A stretch of DNA of 64,000 bases from a bacterium (GCA_024742475.1 JANSYI010000008.1:1-64000), one strand, 5' to 3'; shown: positions 1-9,000, numbered from the stretch's first letter. A program made the numbers and translations. Notes: generated by a model from the sequence alone, not told the origin.

Positions 1-147
1 ACTCGGCTCCGCTCAGGCCGCTCGCTTGAAACTTCCGCGCCCACTCTCGGCGCTCGGATTTGCTACGACGTCGACTCGCCATGCCTTTCGGCTACACCAA
101 GTGCGCCGGCTTGGGGGGGAGGCGGCCCGTAGAGGGCTTACGACCCT

Positions 148-1047
148 GTGATGTGCTTCCCTGGCGCCGGCTACGTTCAACAGAACAACGAAAATATCGG
201 ATTTGGCGGTCACAACCACCAACAAGATCCCATTCTGGTCTGCGGACCGGACATCGAAGGCAACGTCAACGACCCCGACAGCCCCCTTGGAAGCGAGGTC
301 CGCGACCTCTGCATGCAGGTGTGTGAGGCTCGCCCAATCGACACCACCGCAATGCCCCCCAATCTCGAAGACTGGACGGGCCTCAACGGAGAGGACTACG
401 TCCTCGCCTACACCGCGTGTGACGTCGGCCCAGGAGTCGACAGAATCGTCGACGCTGTCCACGGAGGCAACGGTGTCCTCTGCGAGAGCATACAAGGGGT
501 CCCCACCGCGTACCCAGGCGCGGCAGACATCGGCGAGTGCACGAACGAAAACGAGAACACCGACTGCCCGATCGAGGAACTCGAATCCTGCGAAGATTGG
601 CGCCCCGACAAGTGGGTCTTCTCGACCACCGATCGAGTTGGCAACGTCAAGAGCGTCATCCACGACGACTTCTTGCACAACGAAGTCAACCTCTCCGCCA
701 TGTTCGCCTGTGATGCCCACGCATACGTTTACAGTAGTGACGGCACCGGCGTGGCGTTCATCGACGAACCAGACGCCGACGACTTCTTGCATCGGCTGTG
801 GCTCCGCGAGGGCTACAACGATTTCAGCATCCGAGCGGACAAGAACCCCGGATGGACCCCCTGGTACTCGCTCAACACCTTTGCCGAGATCACCGACGCG
901 TTGCAGCACGTCCCCGACGATGCCGACAGGTACGAACTGCGCTACGACGACGGAACCGGAACTCAGGTCTCGCGCAGGATCGAGATCAAGGACTGCACTG
1001 CTTTGGGCGACACGAAGCGGTGCGACGCCACAGACCTCGCGCCCTAG
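148..1047 (+). CDS. Cys-containing hypothetical protein, 5' end uncertain
   Basis: I do not recognise this 299-residue protein. It is rich in Asp, Asn and Cys, with Cys pairs spread along its length (for example VCEARP and ESCEDW), which suggests an exported, disulfide-bonded protein. However, no signal peptide is visible from the GTG at 148, and the frame is closed just upstream by a TAG at 130-132. A run of seven G lies at about 113-119, so a frameshift or sequence error could have cut off the true N-terminus. Codon third positions are strongly C/G throughout, which supports the frame. The next gene on this strand is the potassium channel gene at 1203. Function unknown; the gene is probably real, its start is doubtful. 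Confidence 0.6.
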   Translation: MMCFPGAGYVQQNNENIGFGGHNHQQDPILVCGPDIEGNVNDPDSPLGSEVRDLCMQVCEARPIDTTAMPPNLEDWTGLNGEDYVLAYTACDVGPGVDRIVDAVHGGNGVLCESIQGVPTAYPGAADIGECTNENENTDCPIEELESCEDWRPDKWVFSTTDRVGNVKSVIHDDFLHNEVNLSAMFACDAHAYVYSSDGTGVAFIDEPDADDFLHRLWLREGYNDFSIRADKNPGWTPWYSLNTFAEITDALQHVPDDADRYELRYDDGTGTQVSRRIEIKDCTALGDTKRCDATDLAP

Positions 1048-1072
1048 GCCCCGCTACGAAACCGTGCCTGCT

Positions 1073-1162
1073 CTAGGGCGCACCTCCCGCGCGTCGCCTC
1101 CAGATGTAGTCGACGACGAGGGCGAGCACGATGAGCGCGCAGCATCCCGCAAAGATTGACAT
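1073..1162 (-). CDS. possible 29-residue single-pass membrane peptide
   Basis: A short frame on the minus strand starts ATG at 1162 and stops TAG at 1073-1075. It encodes 29 residues: a short N-terminus, a hydrophobic stretch of about 14 residues (CCALIVLALVVDYIW), then a positive RRR tail, as in small inner-membrane peptides. It sits in the gap before the divergent potassium channel gene at 1203. Size and layout recall KdpF-like accessory peptides of potassium transporters, but there is no sequence identity I can point to. A GAGG lies only about 2-3 bases before the ATG, a poor ribosome binding site. It could be chance; treat as a candidate. Confidence 0.35.
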   Translation of the reverse strand: MSIFAGCCALIVLALVVDYIWRRRAGGAP

Positions 1163-1202
1163 GACCTCGGCCTAGCTCAGGACGCGAGCAAGGCACGCAC
1201 GA

Positions 1203-2528
1203 ATGCTCCAAGGTCTCTCCGCTCGGTTGAAGCAGCTCGGTCCCGTCCGCAGCCTCTTTGTCGGATACCTCCTGTATGGGGCGATCGGCTGGGCTCTGCT
1301 GAGCCTGCCGTGGATGCTCGAAGGCGGCGTCGACGTCGCGCCCATCGACAACCTCTTCACCGCGTTCTCGGCGATGAGCACCACGGGGCTGGCGACGGTC
1401 TCCACCCCGGCGAGCTACTCGTTCGCGGGCGAGCTCGTCATCTTGCTCCTCATCCAAGTCGGTGGCTTGGGCTACATGACGATGGGCTCGTTCGTCCTCA
1501 TGGCGACCAAGCGGCTCCCCGAGGAGCGAGCCAAAGTCGCCGAGGCCGGGTTCAGCCTGCCCGAGGGCGTGCGAGCCTCGACCTTCTTGCGGCGGGTCGT
1601 CATCTACACGCTCGCGGTGGAGTCCGCCGGGGCTGGCCTGCTGTATCTCGCCTTCTCCGACGCCGGCGTGGACGGTGCGCTCTGGCAGGCGATCTTTCAC
1701 AGCGTCTCGGCGTTTTGCACGGCCGGGTTCAGCCTGTTCTCCGACAGCCTCGAGGGTTTTCAGACCAACTTCGCGGTCAACGCCATCGTCGCCGCGCTCA
1801 GCCTCGCGGGCGCCATCGGCTTCCTCGTCGTGCACGACGCCGTCAACGCGGCCACCAACCCCAAGCACCGCATCACGCTCACGACCCGCGTGATCTTGGC
1901 CACCACCTTCTGGGTCATCGCCGCCGGCACCGCGGTCCTGTTTCTCGCCGAGGCGTCGTTCTTCGCGATGGCCCCCGAGACGCGCCTGCTGACGTCGTTC
2001 TTTCAGGCGATGACGGCGCTGACCACGGTCGGGTTCAACACCTATCCGATCGGCAACCTGGCCGCGCCCATGGTGTTCGCCATGCTGCTGCTCATGATCC
2101 TCGGCGCCTCGCCTGCAGGCACCGGCGGCGGCCTCAAGTCGACGTCGGTCTCCACGGCCCTGGCTGCGGCCGGCTCGGCGCTCCGCGGCCAAGATCACAT
2201 CTCGTTTCGCGGCTGCGAGATCCCGCAGCACCGCATCATGAACGCCTACGCCGCGCTCGTCTTCTACGTCGGCACGCTCGGCCTGGGCTGCTTCCTCCTG
2301 CTCCTGCTCGAGAGCTTCGCGTTCGAGGACGTCGTCTTCGAGGCCGCCTCGGCGCTGGGCACCGTCGGCCTCAGCCGCGGCATCACCGGCGACCTCCAGC
2401 CCCTGTCGAAGATCATCGTCATCGTCATGATGTTCATCGGGCGGCTGGGCCCGCTGACCTTCGGGCTGGCGATGTTCAGGACGACCGGGCCCGAGCGAGA
2501 CCCGCGACGCGAAGACCTCGCGGTCTGA
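1203..2528 (+). CDS. ktrB: KtrB/TrkH-type potassium channel subunit
   Basis: A 441-residue integral membrane protein of the TrkH/TrkG/KtrB superfamily, the usual length for KtrB. The four pore-loop repeats are visible, each carrying the selectivity-filter Gly: STTGLAT (about 59-65), CTAGF (172-176), TTVGF (274-278) and GTVGL (386-390), each between hydrophobic helices. Proteins of this family pass potassium (with sodium coupling in Ktr systems) across the inner membrane. They normally work with a cytosolic RCK-domain ring (KtrA/TrkA); no ktrA/trkA gene is in this window, so the gating partner must be elsewhere. The ATG at 1203 gives the short cytosolic N-terminus typical of KtrB. The choice of KtrB over TrkH rests on length. 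Confidence 0.9.
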   Translation: MLQGLSARLKQLGPVRSLFVGYLLYGAIGWALLSLPWMLEGGVDVAPIDNLFTAFSAMSTTGLATVSTPASYSFAGELVILLLIQVGGLGYMTMGSFVLMATKRLPEERAKVAEAGFSLPEGVRASTFLRRVVIYTLAVESAGAGLLYLAFSDAGVDGALWQAIFHSVSAFCTAGFSLFSDSLEGFQTNFAVNAIVAALSLAGAIGFLVVHDAVNAATNPKHRITLTTRVILATTFWVIAAGTAVLFLAEASFFAMAPETRLLTSFFQAMTALTTVGFNTYPIGNLAAPMVFAMLLLMILGASPAGTGGGLKSTSVSTALAAAGSALRGQDHISFRGCEIPQHRIMNAYAALVFYVGTLGLGCFLLLLLESFAFEDVVFEAASALGTVGLSRGITGDLQPLSKIIVIVMMFIGRLGPLTFGLAMFRTTGPERDPRREDLAV

Positions 2529-2599
2529 GACGAGCACCACAGTGCGCCAGGTCGCACTTCGAGCTGAATCCGCCGCGAACGCCTCCCGTCTGCAAACCC

Positions 2600-3238
2600 G
2601 TGCGTTTGCGAAACCTCTGGCTGGTCGCCGTCCTGCTCCCTTTCTCTGGCTGCAAAGCCCTCACCGTCGCGCCGGGCCTCGAAGCCAACGCGACGAAGAT
2701 GCCGGTGCAGAGGGTGGACCGAAAGACGATGGCGTTCGGCAGCTACGACGTGACCGACGTCCGCCGCGGGGTGACCGTCGGAGGCGGAGGCGGCATCGCT
2801 GGAGTCAAGGGCGAGCAGGACCAGCGGCGCTTCTCGTTCACGCTGCGCAACGACGCGGCGTCGTACGTTGTCAACTGCAAGCGCAAGGGGTCGTCGGTCT
2901 CGGTGGGCGACTTCGCGGTCGACTCCGACGAGGCCGTGCACTGCGACCTCGCCGACGGTGACGCGCCGTGGTCGATCATGCTCGCGGGGGACCGCAAGGG
3001 CGAGGTCCGAGGTCACCTGCAGCAAGGCGATCGCAAGGTGGCGATCTCCCCGGCGCACGGCGGCCCCTTCGGTCCGCGCGGCTACTACATCCGCGAGGAC
3101 GAAGAGCTCGCCGCGGTGGACGTGGGCCGCAAGTCCAAGACCGTCTGGGTGCGCGACGACCTCGAGCCGAAGTTCGCCCTCGCGTTGGCCGCCACGTGCA
3201 CGGCGCTGCTGCTCTATGACAACGGCACCTCGGGGTGA
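2600..3238 (+). CDS. putative lipoprotein, glycine-rich
   Basis: A 212-residue protein starting at GTG 2600, chosen because it gives a clean lipoprotein signal: basic VRLR, a hydrophobic core LWLVAVLLPF, then the lipobox FSGC with Cys18 as the lipidation site. The mature part begins with KALTVAPG, contains a glycine-rich stretch around VGGGGGIAGV and otherwise looks like a beta-rich globular protein with no recognised domain. A second weakly hydrophobic stretch (ALALAATCTALLLY) lies near the C-terminus. It follows the potassium channel gene by 71 bases, but nothing suggests a shared task. Function unknown; probably outer-membrane or periplasmic. Confidence 0.65.
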   Translation: MRLRNLWLVAVLLPFSGCKALTVAPGLEANATKMPVQRVDRKTMAFGSYDVTDVRRGVTVGGGGGIAGVKGEQDQRRFSFTLRNDAASYVVNCKRKGSSVSVGDFAVDSDEAVHCDLADGDAPWSIMLAGDRKGEVRGHLQQGDRKVAISPAHGGPFGPRGYYIREDEELAAVDVGRKSKTVWVRDDLEPKFALALAATCTALLLYDNGTSG

Positions 3239-3330
3239 TCGGGCCTCCCCTGGCTCCGTGGTAAGCGCCACGAGCGTCCGACTCGACAGCTGGCGCCGCG
3301 CTAGGCACCATGCCTCGAAGAGACGCGGAT

Positions 3331-4677
3331 ATGAAGGGGACCCATCAAAAGGCGAGCATCGCTCTCGCGCTGCTCGTTGGCTGCGCCGAGCCACCGCGTG
3401 AAGACGACCCGCTCGGCGAGACCGACGTCGCCACCAACCCGGCGTCGTCCAGCCCCGGCGACACGTCGAGCGGCGACGGCACCGTGGACGACACCGGCGA
3501 CAAGCTCGACATCGGCGAAGACACCGACACGGGCCCCGAGCCCCCGGTCGAGGTCGAGTTCAGCTACATCTGGATCGCCAACTCCGACCCCGGCACGGTC
3601 TCGAAGATCGACACCCAGACCGGCGACGAGCTCGCGCGCTACGAGACGGGCCCCAGCGACCAAGCCGAGCCCTCCCGCACCTCGGTCAACCTGCTCGGCG
3701 ACGTCGCCGTGTCCAACCGCGGCTCGGAGATCGGCGGGTTCGGTGGGGTGACCAAGATCGTCGCGCGCGAAGAGGACTGCCAAGACCGCAACGGCAACGG
3801 CAGCATCGACACCTCCACCGGGCCCGACGACGTCCTGCCCTGGGGCGAGGACGAGTGCGTCGCGTGGAACCTGCTCATCCCCAGCGACATCTTCGAACAC
3901 GGCCCGCGCCCGACCGCATGGGAGGGCACCGTCGATGCAAACGGCGACCCCGATCCCAACCCGCGGCTTTGGATGGGCTGGTACGTGTTCGAGGAGAACC
4001 TCGCGCGCATCCACCGACTCGACGGCGCGACGGGACAGATTCAAGACACCGTCGACATCCCCTGGAGCGGCAACACGTTCGGGCCCTACGGTGGCGCGGT
4101 CAACGGTGACGGCGACTTCTGGGTGCTCGGATGGGGGGAAGGCCCGCTGGTCCGCGTCGACAGCGACACCCTCGAGGTCGAGCGCATCGCTCTGCCGCCG
4201 CAGCCGGGCGAGGAGTCCCAGCAGTCGTACGGCATGGCCCTCGACCAGCTCGGCAACCCCTGGCTCACCACCCGCGGCGTCGCCATGAAGTACGACGTCA
4301 CCACCATGCAGTGGCAGACGATCACCACGGGCAACCAGCTCATGCGCGGCATGATGGTCGACCGTGACAACCGCGCCTGGCTCGCTGTCGACGACACCGG
4401 CAAGTCCAACGGATGCGGCCTGGGCCTCATCGACACGGTCACCGGCGAGGTCATGGCCGAGGCGATCGAGCTGCCCGGATGTGCAACCCCAGTCGGCGTC
4501 TCGATCGACGTCGAGGGCTTCGTGTGGGTGGTCGATCAGACCCTCGATGCCGCGTTCAAGGTCAACCCCGACACGTTCGCCATCGAGTTCGTCGTCGATG
4601 GGCTCGAGGATCCATACACCTACTCCGACATGACCGGCTTCGGGCTCAACCTGGTGGTCAACCCGCCTGCGGGGTAG
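3331..4677 (+). CDS. lipoprotein with Vgb/NHL-like beta-propeller
   Basis: A 448-residue secreted protein. ATG 3331 is preferred over ATG 3310 because it gives a proper signal (MKGTHQ, hydrophobic SIALALL, lipobox LVGC). An acidic, Thr/Ser-rich linker follows to about residue 65. The rest is built from repeats such as YIWIANSDPGTVSKIDTQTG, WVLGWGEGPLVRVD and VWVVDQTLDAAFKVNPDT. These are typical blades of the virginiamycin-B-lyase-like/NHL propellers that myxobacteria often export; the name does not imply lyase activity here. It probably binds a ligand or partner at the cell surface. The next gene begins 11 bases after its stop, so the two may be cotranscribed. Confidence 0.75.
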   Translation: MKGTHQKASIALALLVGCAEPPREDDPLGETDVATNPASSSPGDTSSGDGTVDDTGDKLDIGEDTDTGPEPPVEVEFSYIWIANSDPGTVSKIDTQTGDELARYETGPSDQAEPSRTSVNLLGDVAVSNRGSEIGGFGGVTKIVAREEDCQDRNGNGSIDTSTGPDDVLPWGEDECVAWNLLIPSDIFEHGPRPTAWEGTVDANGDPDPNPRLWMGWYVFEENLARIHRLDGATGQIQDTVDIPWSGNTFGPYGGAVNGDGDFWVLGWGEGPLVRVDSDTLEVERIALPPQPGEESQQSYGMALDQLGNPWLTTRGVAMKYDVTTMQWQTITTGNQLMRGMMVDRDNRAWLAVDDTGKSNGCGLGLIDTVTGEVMAEAIELPGCATPVGVSIDVEGFVWVVDQTLDAAFKVNPDTFAIEFVVDGLEDPYTYSDMTGFGLNLVVNPPAG

Positions 4678-4688
4678 ACTGCTCGCCG

Positions 4689-5168
4689 ATGGGGGACCTC
4701 CCCGCTCCACTCTTTCGAGACGAACGTGTCGGCCTCTACGGCCTGGACCGCCTGTTCGTCGCGGTGTGGGACAACGCGCCACGGCTGACGCAGATGGAAG
4801 CGATGGCCGAGCACGGCCGCGAGTTCGAGAGCGTCCAGGGGCCCACCGCGCTCTTGAACATCGCCGCCGACGGCCACCCCGAGTTCCCCGAGGAGGTCCG
4901 CAAGATCGCAACCAAGTTCACTGCCGACCCCACGCTCTTCCAGGTCGCGCGCGCCCACGTCATCCTCATGACCGGGTTCGTCGGCGTTGCAGTGCGAGCC
5001 TTCGTCAACACCTTCTTGCTGCTCGGCAGGCCTCCGGTGCCCACCCGCATGATGTCTTCGGTCCAGGCCGCCTCGCAGTGGGTGCCTCAGTTCATCGAGG
5101 ACCCGCGCTGGAGCGCCGAAGAGATCGAGCGCTTCAGCAACGCGCTGGTTTCGAGCCACCAGCGGTAG
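4689..5168 (+). CDS. conserved hypothetical protein, paralogue of 43270-43752
   Basis: A 159-residue soluble protein with no signal or membrane segment. It is clearly paralogous to the gene at 43270: both share R-D-(E/D)-R-V near the N-terminus, a W-D-x-(A/T)-P-x-(L/M)-TQM(E/D)AMA block, KxTADPT in the middle, RAHVIL, and a (V/M)FINT-like helix before a proline-rich turn. I do not recognise the family. Its small size and alternating strand/helix pattern could fit a signalling adaptor, but that is a guess. ATG 4689 matches the N-terminus of the paralogue residue for residue. It starts 11 bases after the propeller lipoprotein. Confidence 0.65.
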   Translation: MGDLPAPLFRDERVGLYGLDRLFVAVWDNAPRLTQMEAMAEHGREFESVQGPTALLNIAADGHPEFPEEVRKIATKFTADPTLFQVARAHVILMTGFVGVAVRAFVNTFLLLGRPPVPTRMMSSVQAASQWVPQFIEDPRWSAEEIERFSNALVSSHQR

Positions 5169-5259
5169 CTGTCAGGCTCCGGCAATCCTTGCGCCCCGGG
5201 CCCCGGGCACGCGCTGCAACTGCCGTAGGTGCGCGGCGGACACGGCCTACGCTAGGGGC

Positions 5260-5787
5260 ATGAACGCCAAGAGCTGGACCATTTCGGACTTCATGACCCC
5301 GGTGGTGTGCTGCGCCGACGTGGAGCTGACGCTCGCGGACGCCCGCGACCGCATGACCGCGAACAAGATTCGGCACCTCCTCATCACTCGCGGGCCGATG
5401 GTCGTCGGCGTGCTCAGCCAGCGCGACATCGACGTCGCCGACGCCAGCGCGGGCAAGCGTGAGGCGCTGACCATCGCCGACGCGATGCACACCGACGTGT
5501 TCACCTGCAACGACGGGGCTCCGCTGGGCGATGTCGTCGCCGCCATGGAGTCGCGCAAGATCGGCTGCACGATCGTGCGCGACGGCTCGAGGGCGGTCGG
5601 CATCTTCACCACCACCGATGCGCTTCGCGCGGTGCGAGCGCTGCTCGCCGGTGAGCAGGTCGAGCCGCTGTCACCGCCCACGCACATCGTCCCGCACGAC
5701 GAGATCGGCCCCATTGCGCGGCACGACGTCCGCGTGAGCGAGTCGGTGCGCTCGGCGTCGGGCATGATCGGCAGCGTCGGTCTCTGA
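5260..5787 (+). CDS. CBS-domain pair protein
   Basis: A 175-residue cytosolic protein made almost wholly of two CBS domains: residues about 8-65 (FMTPVVCC ... VVGVLSQRDID) and about 76-130 (AMHTDVFTC ... AVGIFTTTDAL). Paired CBS domains form a Bateman module that binds adenosyl nucleotides and acts as an energy sensor. A tail of about 40 residues with no known domain follows. It precedes a universal stress protein gene and the cbb3 oxidase operon. CBS and UspA proteins often sit next to redox or low-oxygen respiration genes, so a role in sensing energy state is plausible but inferred. AGGGG just before the ATG may serve as ribosome binding site. Confidence 0.85.
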   Translation: MNAKSWTISDFMTPVVCCADVELTLADARDRMTANKIRHLLITRGPMVVGVLSQRDIDVADASAGKREALTIADAMHTDVFTCNDGAPLGDVVAAMESRKIGCTIVRDGSRAVGIFTTTDALRAVRALLAGEQVEPLSPPTHIVPHDEIGPIARHDVRVSESVRSASGMIGSVGL

Positions 5788-5848
5788 GCCCGCGCGCGGC
5801 CGCAGTTTTTGCCGGTCGCGCTGCGCTCTGGAGCACGAGAGGACCACC

Positions 5849-6373
5849 ATGAGCCTCTCCGTCGACACCGTCGTCGTTCCCGTCACGTTCGAACCCGCCA
5901 AGCCCGCCGAAATCAACGTCGAGCGAGCCATCAAGGTCCGCGACGACCACTGGGTGATGCTCAGTCAGGCCAGCGTCGCCGCGCTGAAGCTCGCCTGTGA
6001 GCTCGCGAGCGACGGCGGCACGGTGCACATCGCCCACGCCACGCTCGATCTGAGCCCCACCGCGACCATGCACGGCCCCGCGGGCATGCTCATCCCCGCC
6101 AACATCGAAGAGCTCCACCAGGCGTCGAAGAAGCACGCGCTGCGGGTGCTCGGCATCGTCGCCGACCGCTTCTGCAAGGGCACCACGCCGGTCCTGCACG
6201 TCTCGCCCGGCAACCCCTTGGACATGGTCCTCGACTACGTGGGGGAGACCGCCGCCGGCATGCTCGTGCTCGCCGCGAGCGGTCGAACCCGCGTGGAGCG
6301 CTTCATCATCGGCAGCACCGTCGACAAGCTCGTACGGCGCGCGCCGTGCCCCGTCGTCGTCGTGCCCGGATAG
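5849..6373 (+). CDS. universal stress protein, UspA family
   Basis: A 174-residue single-domain Usp-fold protein. The C-terminal signature is clear: LAASGRTRVERFIIGSTVDK then LVRRAPCPVVVVP. In ATP-binding Usp proteins the motif is G-x2-G-x9-G-S. Here the second Gly is Arg (SGRTRVER), so ATP binding may be weakened or lost. An insertion around residues 70-90 with Met and Pro (ATMHGPAGMLIPANI) is often seen in this group. AGAGG at about 5838-5842 lies at good distance from the ATG. It lies between the CBS protein and the cbb3 oxidase operon, whose first gene begins 105 bases later. Confidence 0.85.
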   Translation: MSLSVDTVVVPVTFEPAKPAEINVERAIKVRDDHWVMLSQASVAALKLACELASDGGTVHIAHATLDLSPTATMHGPAGMLIPANIEELHQASKKHALRVLGIVADRFCKGTTPVLHVSPGNPLDMVLDYVGETAAGMLVLAASGRTRVERFIIGSTVDKLVRRAPCPVVVVPG

Positions 6374-6478
6374 CGGCAAAAGCTGCGCCTGCGTGAGGCG
6401 GGCCCGCGAAAATCTCGCATTAGCCAGCCCGCCGGAACGCCGTACATACCCCTCGACCCGCAGACCACGAGCGTCGTC

Positions 6479-8821
6479 ATGCCTTCATCGACACCTCTCG
6501 ACAAGTTCTCCTACGACGACGACATCGTCCGGAAGTTCGCCTTGGCCACCCTCATTTGGGCGGCCGTGGCGACCGTTGCCGGGCTCTTCGTCGCGCTCCT
6601 CCTCGTCGTCCCCGATCTCAGTTTCGGGACGCCCTACCTCACCTTCGGTCGCCTTCGCCCGTTGCACACCAACGCGGCGATCTTCGCGTTCGCGGGCAAC
6701 GCGATCTTCGCCGCCGTCTACTACTCGACGCAGCGGCTGTGCAAAGCGCGGATGTGGAGCGACACCTTCTCGAAGCTCCACTTCTGGGGTTGGCAGCTCA
6801 TCATCGTGCTCGCCGCCATCACGCTGCCGCTGGGCATGACGCAGGGCAAGGAGTACGCCGAGCTCATCTGGCCGATCGACCTGCTCATCGCGGTCGTGTG
6901 GCTGGGCTTCTTCGGCACCAACTTCTTCATGACGCTCAAGCACCGTCGCGAGCGGCACATGTACGTGGCGCTGTGGTTCTACATCGCCACGATCGTGACC
7001 GTCACGATCCTGCACGTCTTCAACAACCTCGTGGTGCCCTTCAACCTCTTCGAGGGCTACTCGATCTACGCCGGGGTCCAAGACGCGCTCATGCAGTGGT
7101 GGTACGGCCACAACGCGGTGGCGTTCTTCCTGACCACTCCGTTCTTGGGCTTGATGTACTACTTCCTGCCCAAGGCCGCGAACCGCCCGGTCTTCAGCTA
7201 CAAGCTGTCGATCATCCACTTCTGGTCGCTGGTCTTCATCTACATCTGGGCCGGCCCGCACCACCTCCACTACACGGCGCTTCCCGAGTGGGCGATGACG
7301 CTGGGCATGGTGTTCTCGCTGATGCTGTGGATGCCCAGCTGGGGCGGCATGATCAACGGCCTGCTCACCCTTCGTGGTGCGTGGAGCAAGGTCGCCGAGG
7401 AGCCCGTCCTCAAGTTCTTCGTGGTGGGCATCACCTTCTACGGCATGGCCACCTTCGAGGGCCCGATGCTGTCGATCAAGTCGGTCAACGGCCTGTCGCA
7501 CTACACCGACTGGACCATCGCCCACGTGCACGCGGGCGCCCTGGGCTGGAACGGCATGATGTCGTTCGGCATGCTCTACTGGCTGCTGCCGCGGATCTTC
7601 CAGACGAAGCTGTACAGCAAGAAGATGGCCAACTGGCACTTCTGGCTGGGCACCCTGGGCATCCTCGCGTACATCGTGCCCATCTACGTCGCCGGCCTCA
7701 CGCAGGGCCTCATGTGGCGCGCGTTCGACGAGGCAGGCAACCTCGCCTACCCCGACTTCGTCGAGACGGTGCAGGCCATCGAGCCCATGTGGTGGGCCCG
7801 CGTCTTCGGTGGCGCGCTCTTCATCGCTGGCATCGGGCTGCTCGCCTACAACTGGCTGATGACCTGGAAGACGCGCCCCTCGAAGTACGAGGAGCCCGTC
7901 ATCGAAGCCGCGCCGCTGAGCAAGGACTACGCCGACGGCCCCGCGCCCACCTCGGAGTACCAGGGCCACGCGGTCTCGGATCTCGGCCAGCGCTTCGACG
8001 TGTGGACGCAGGCCCACTGGCACCGCATCTGGGAGCGCCTCCCAATGAAGTTCACCGTCATGACGGTCTTCGCGGTGCTGCTGGCCTCGGCCCTCGAGCT
8101 CATCCCCTCGTTCATGATCCGCTCGAACGTGCCGACCATCGACACGGTCAAGCCCTACACGCCGCTCGAGCTCGCAGGCCGCGACATCTACGTGGCCGAG
8201 GGTTGCTACAACTGCCACTCGCAGATGATCCGCCCCATCTTCGCGGAGACGGAGCGGTACGGCGAATACTCGAAGCCGGGCGAGTTCATCTACGACCGCC
8301 CGTTCCAGTGGGGCTCGCGACGCATCGGTCCCGACCTCGCGCGTGAAGGCGGCAAGCAGTCGCACCTGTGGCACCTCCGCCACCTTCGCGACCCCGAGGC
8401 CACCACGCAGGGTTCGGCCATGCCCCAGTACCCGCACCTCGAGCAGACCAAGCTCAACTTCGCGGGCATCCCCGACCGGGTCGAGGCCGCCGCAATGCTC
8501 GGCGCGCCCTACGAGGCCGAGCTCCTGCACGCCCAGGACATGGCGCGCGCCCAGGCCAAGACGATCGTCGCCGAGCTCGTCGCGCAAGACGGCCCGGACC
8601 GCATCTTCTTCGACCCGGCCGACGCCGCCAACGAGGCTGCATACGACGATCCGAGCAAGTACATCATGCTGGAAGAGACGCAGGCCATCGCGCTCATCGC
8701 CTACCTGCAGCGCATCGGCGTAGACCTGCACGCAGCCGAAGAGGTCGGCGAGGAGCCGTCGATGGTCGCCGAGAACCCTGCCGACGCGACGCCCGCGCGG
8801 ACCGTTGGAGGTGCCCGATGA
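6479..8821 (+). CDS. ccoNO: cbb3-type cytochrome c oxidase, fused CcoN-CcoO subunit
   Basis: 780 residues uniting two proteins that are usually separate. Residues 1 to about 470 are CcoN, the catalytic haem-copper subunit with about 12 membrane helices. Visible ligand regions are the His in LHTNAAIF (low-spin haem), YGHNAVAFF and AGPHHLHYT (CuB site), and AHVHAGALGWNG (haem b3/haem b His). After a hydrophilic linker, residues about 520-780 are CcoO: a membrane anchor (VFAVLLASALELIP) and one c-type haem site at Cys576-Tyr-Asn-Cys-His580, followed by SQMIRP as usual. It reduces oxygen to water and pumps protons under low oxygen. It heads the operon; ccoQ starts within its stop codon (ATGA). 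I saw no FNR-type box upstream. Confidence 0.96.
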   Translation: MPSSTPLDKFSYDDDIVRKFALATLIWAAVATVAGLFVALLLVVPDLSFGTPYLTFGRLRPLHTNAAIFAFAGNAIFAAVYYSTQRLCKARMWSDTFSKLHFWGWQLIIVLAAITLPLGMTQGKEYAELIWPIDLLIAVVWLGFFGTNFFMTLKHRRERHMYVALWFYIATIVTVTILHVFNNLVVPFNLFEGYSIYAGVQDALMQWWYGHNAVAFFLTTPFLGLMYYFLPKAANRPVFSYKLSIIHFWSLVFIYIWAGPHHLHYTALPEWAMTLGMVFSLMLWMPSWGGMINGLLTLRGAWSKVAEEPVLKFFVVGITFYGMATFEGPMLSIKSVNGLSHYTDWTIAHVHAGALGWNGMMSFGMLYWLLPRIFQTKLYSKKMANWHFWLGTLGILAYIVPIYVAGLTQGLMWRAFDEAGNLAYPDFVETVQAIEPMWWARVFGGALFIAGIGLLAYNWLMTWKTRPSKYEEPVIEAAPLSKDYADGPAPTSEYQGHAVSDLGQRFDVWTQAHWHRIWERLPMKFTVMTVFAVLLASALELIPSFMIRSNVPTIDTVKPYTPLELAGRDIYVAEGCYNCHSQMIRPIFAETERYGEYSKPGEFIYDRPFQWGSRRIGPDLAREGGKQSHLWHLRHLRDPEATTQGSAMPQYPHLEQTKLNFAGIPDRVEAAAMLGAPYEAELLHAQDMARAQAKTIVAELVAQDGPDRIFFDPADAANEAAYDDPSKYIMLEETQAIALIAYLQRIGVDLHAAEEVGEEPSMVAENPADATPARTVGGAR

Positions 8822-9000
8822 CCAACATGACCAAGGCCGTCATCACGCTGGTGGACATCAGCCAGTGGAGTCAGATCGCGCTGCTGATCTTCATCGGAGT
8901 CTTCATCGCGGTCAGCATCCGCACGCTCCTCCTCCCCCGGACCCAGACCGGCGACCAAGCCCGCCTGGTCCTCGACGACGAAACGAGCACGCCACAATGA
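8818..9000 (+). CDS. ccoQ: CcoQ-like small membrane subunit
   Basis: A 60-residue protein with one membrane helix (SQIALLIFIGVFIAVSI) and a polar C-terminus, in the position where cbb3 operons carry ccoQ. CcoQ stabilises the core complex and is very variable, so the assignment rests on size, topology and position rather than on sequence. The start overlaps the ccoNO stop in an ATGA, and GGAGG at about 8807-8811 gives a strong ribosome binding site 6 bases before it. Its own end overlaps the ccoP start in the same way. Confidence 0.75.
   Translation: MTNMTKAVITLVDISQWSQIALLIFIGVFIAVSIRTLLLPRTQTGDQARLVLDDETSTPQ

Noticed and set aside
13..909. Long open frame on the minus strand opposite the first gene, 298 codons
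   Set aside because: It is the mirror of the plus-strand gene in GC-rich DNA. The plus frame has the better third-position bias and Cys/Asp pattern of an exported protein; the minus frame has no recognisable domain.
5190..5215. GC-rich palindromic patch (CCCGGGCCCCGGG) after the gene at 4689
   Set aside because: Stem is short and its arms do not pair cleanly, there is no T-run, and such patches are frequent by chance at this GC content.
6485..8731. 748-codon minus-strand frame under ccoNO
   Set aside because: Composition is that of an antisense shadow (His, Asp, Arg, Val rich with no domain), while the plus strand is a certain oxidase subunit.
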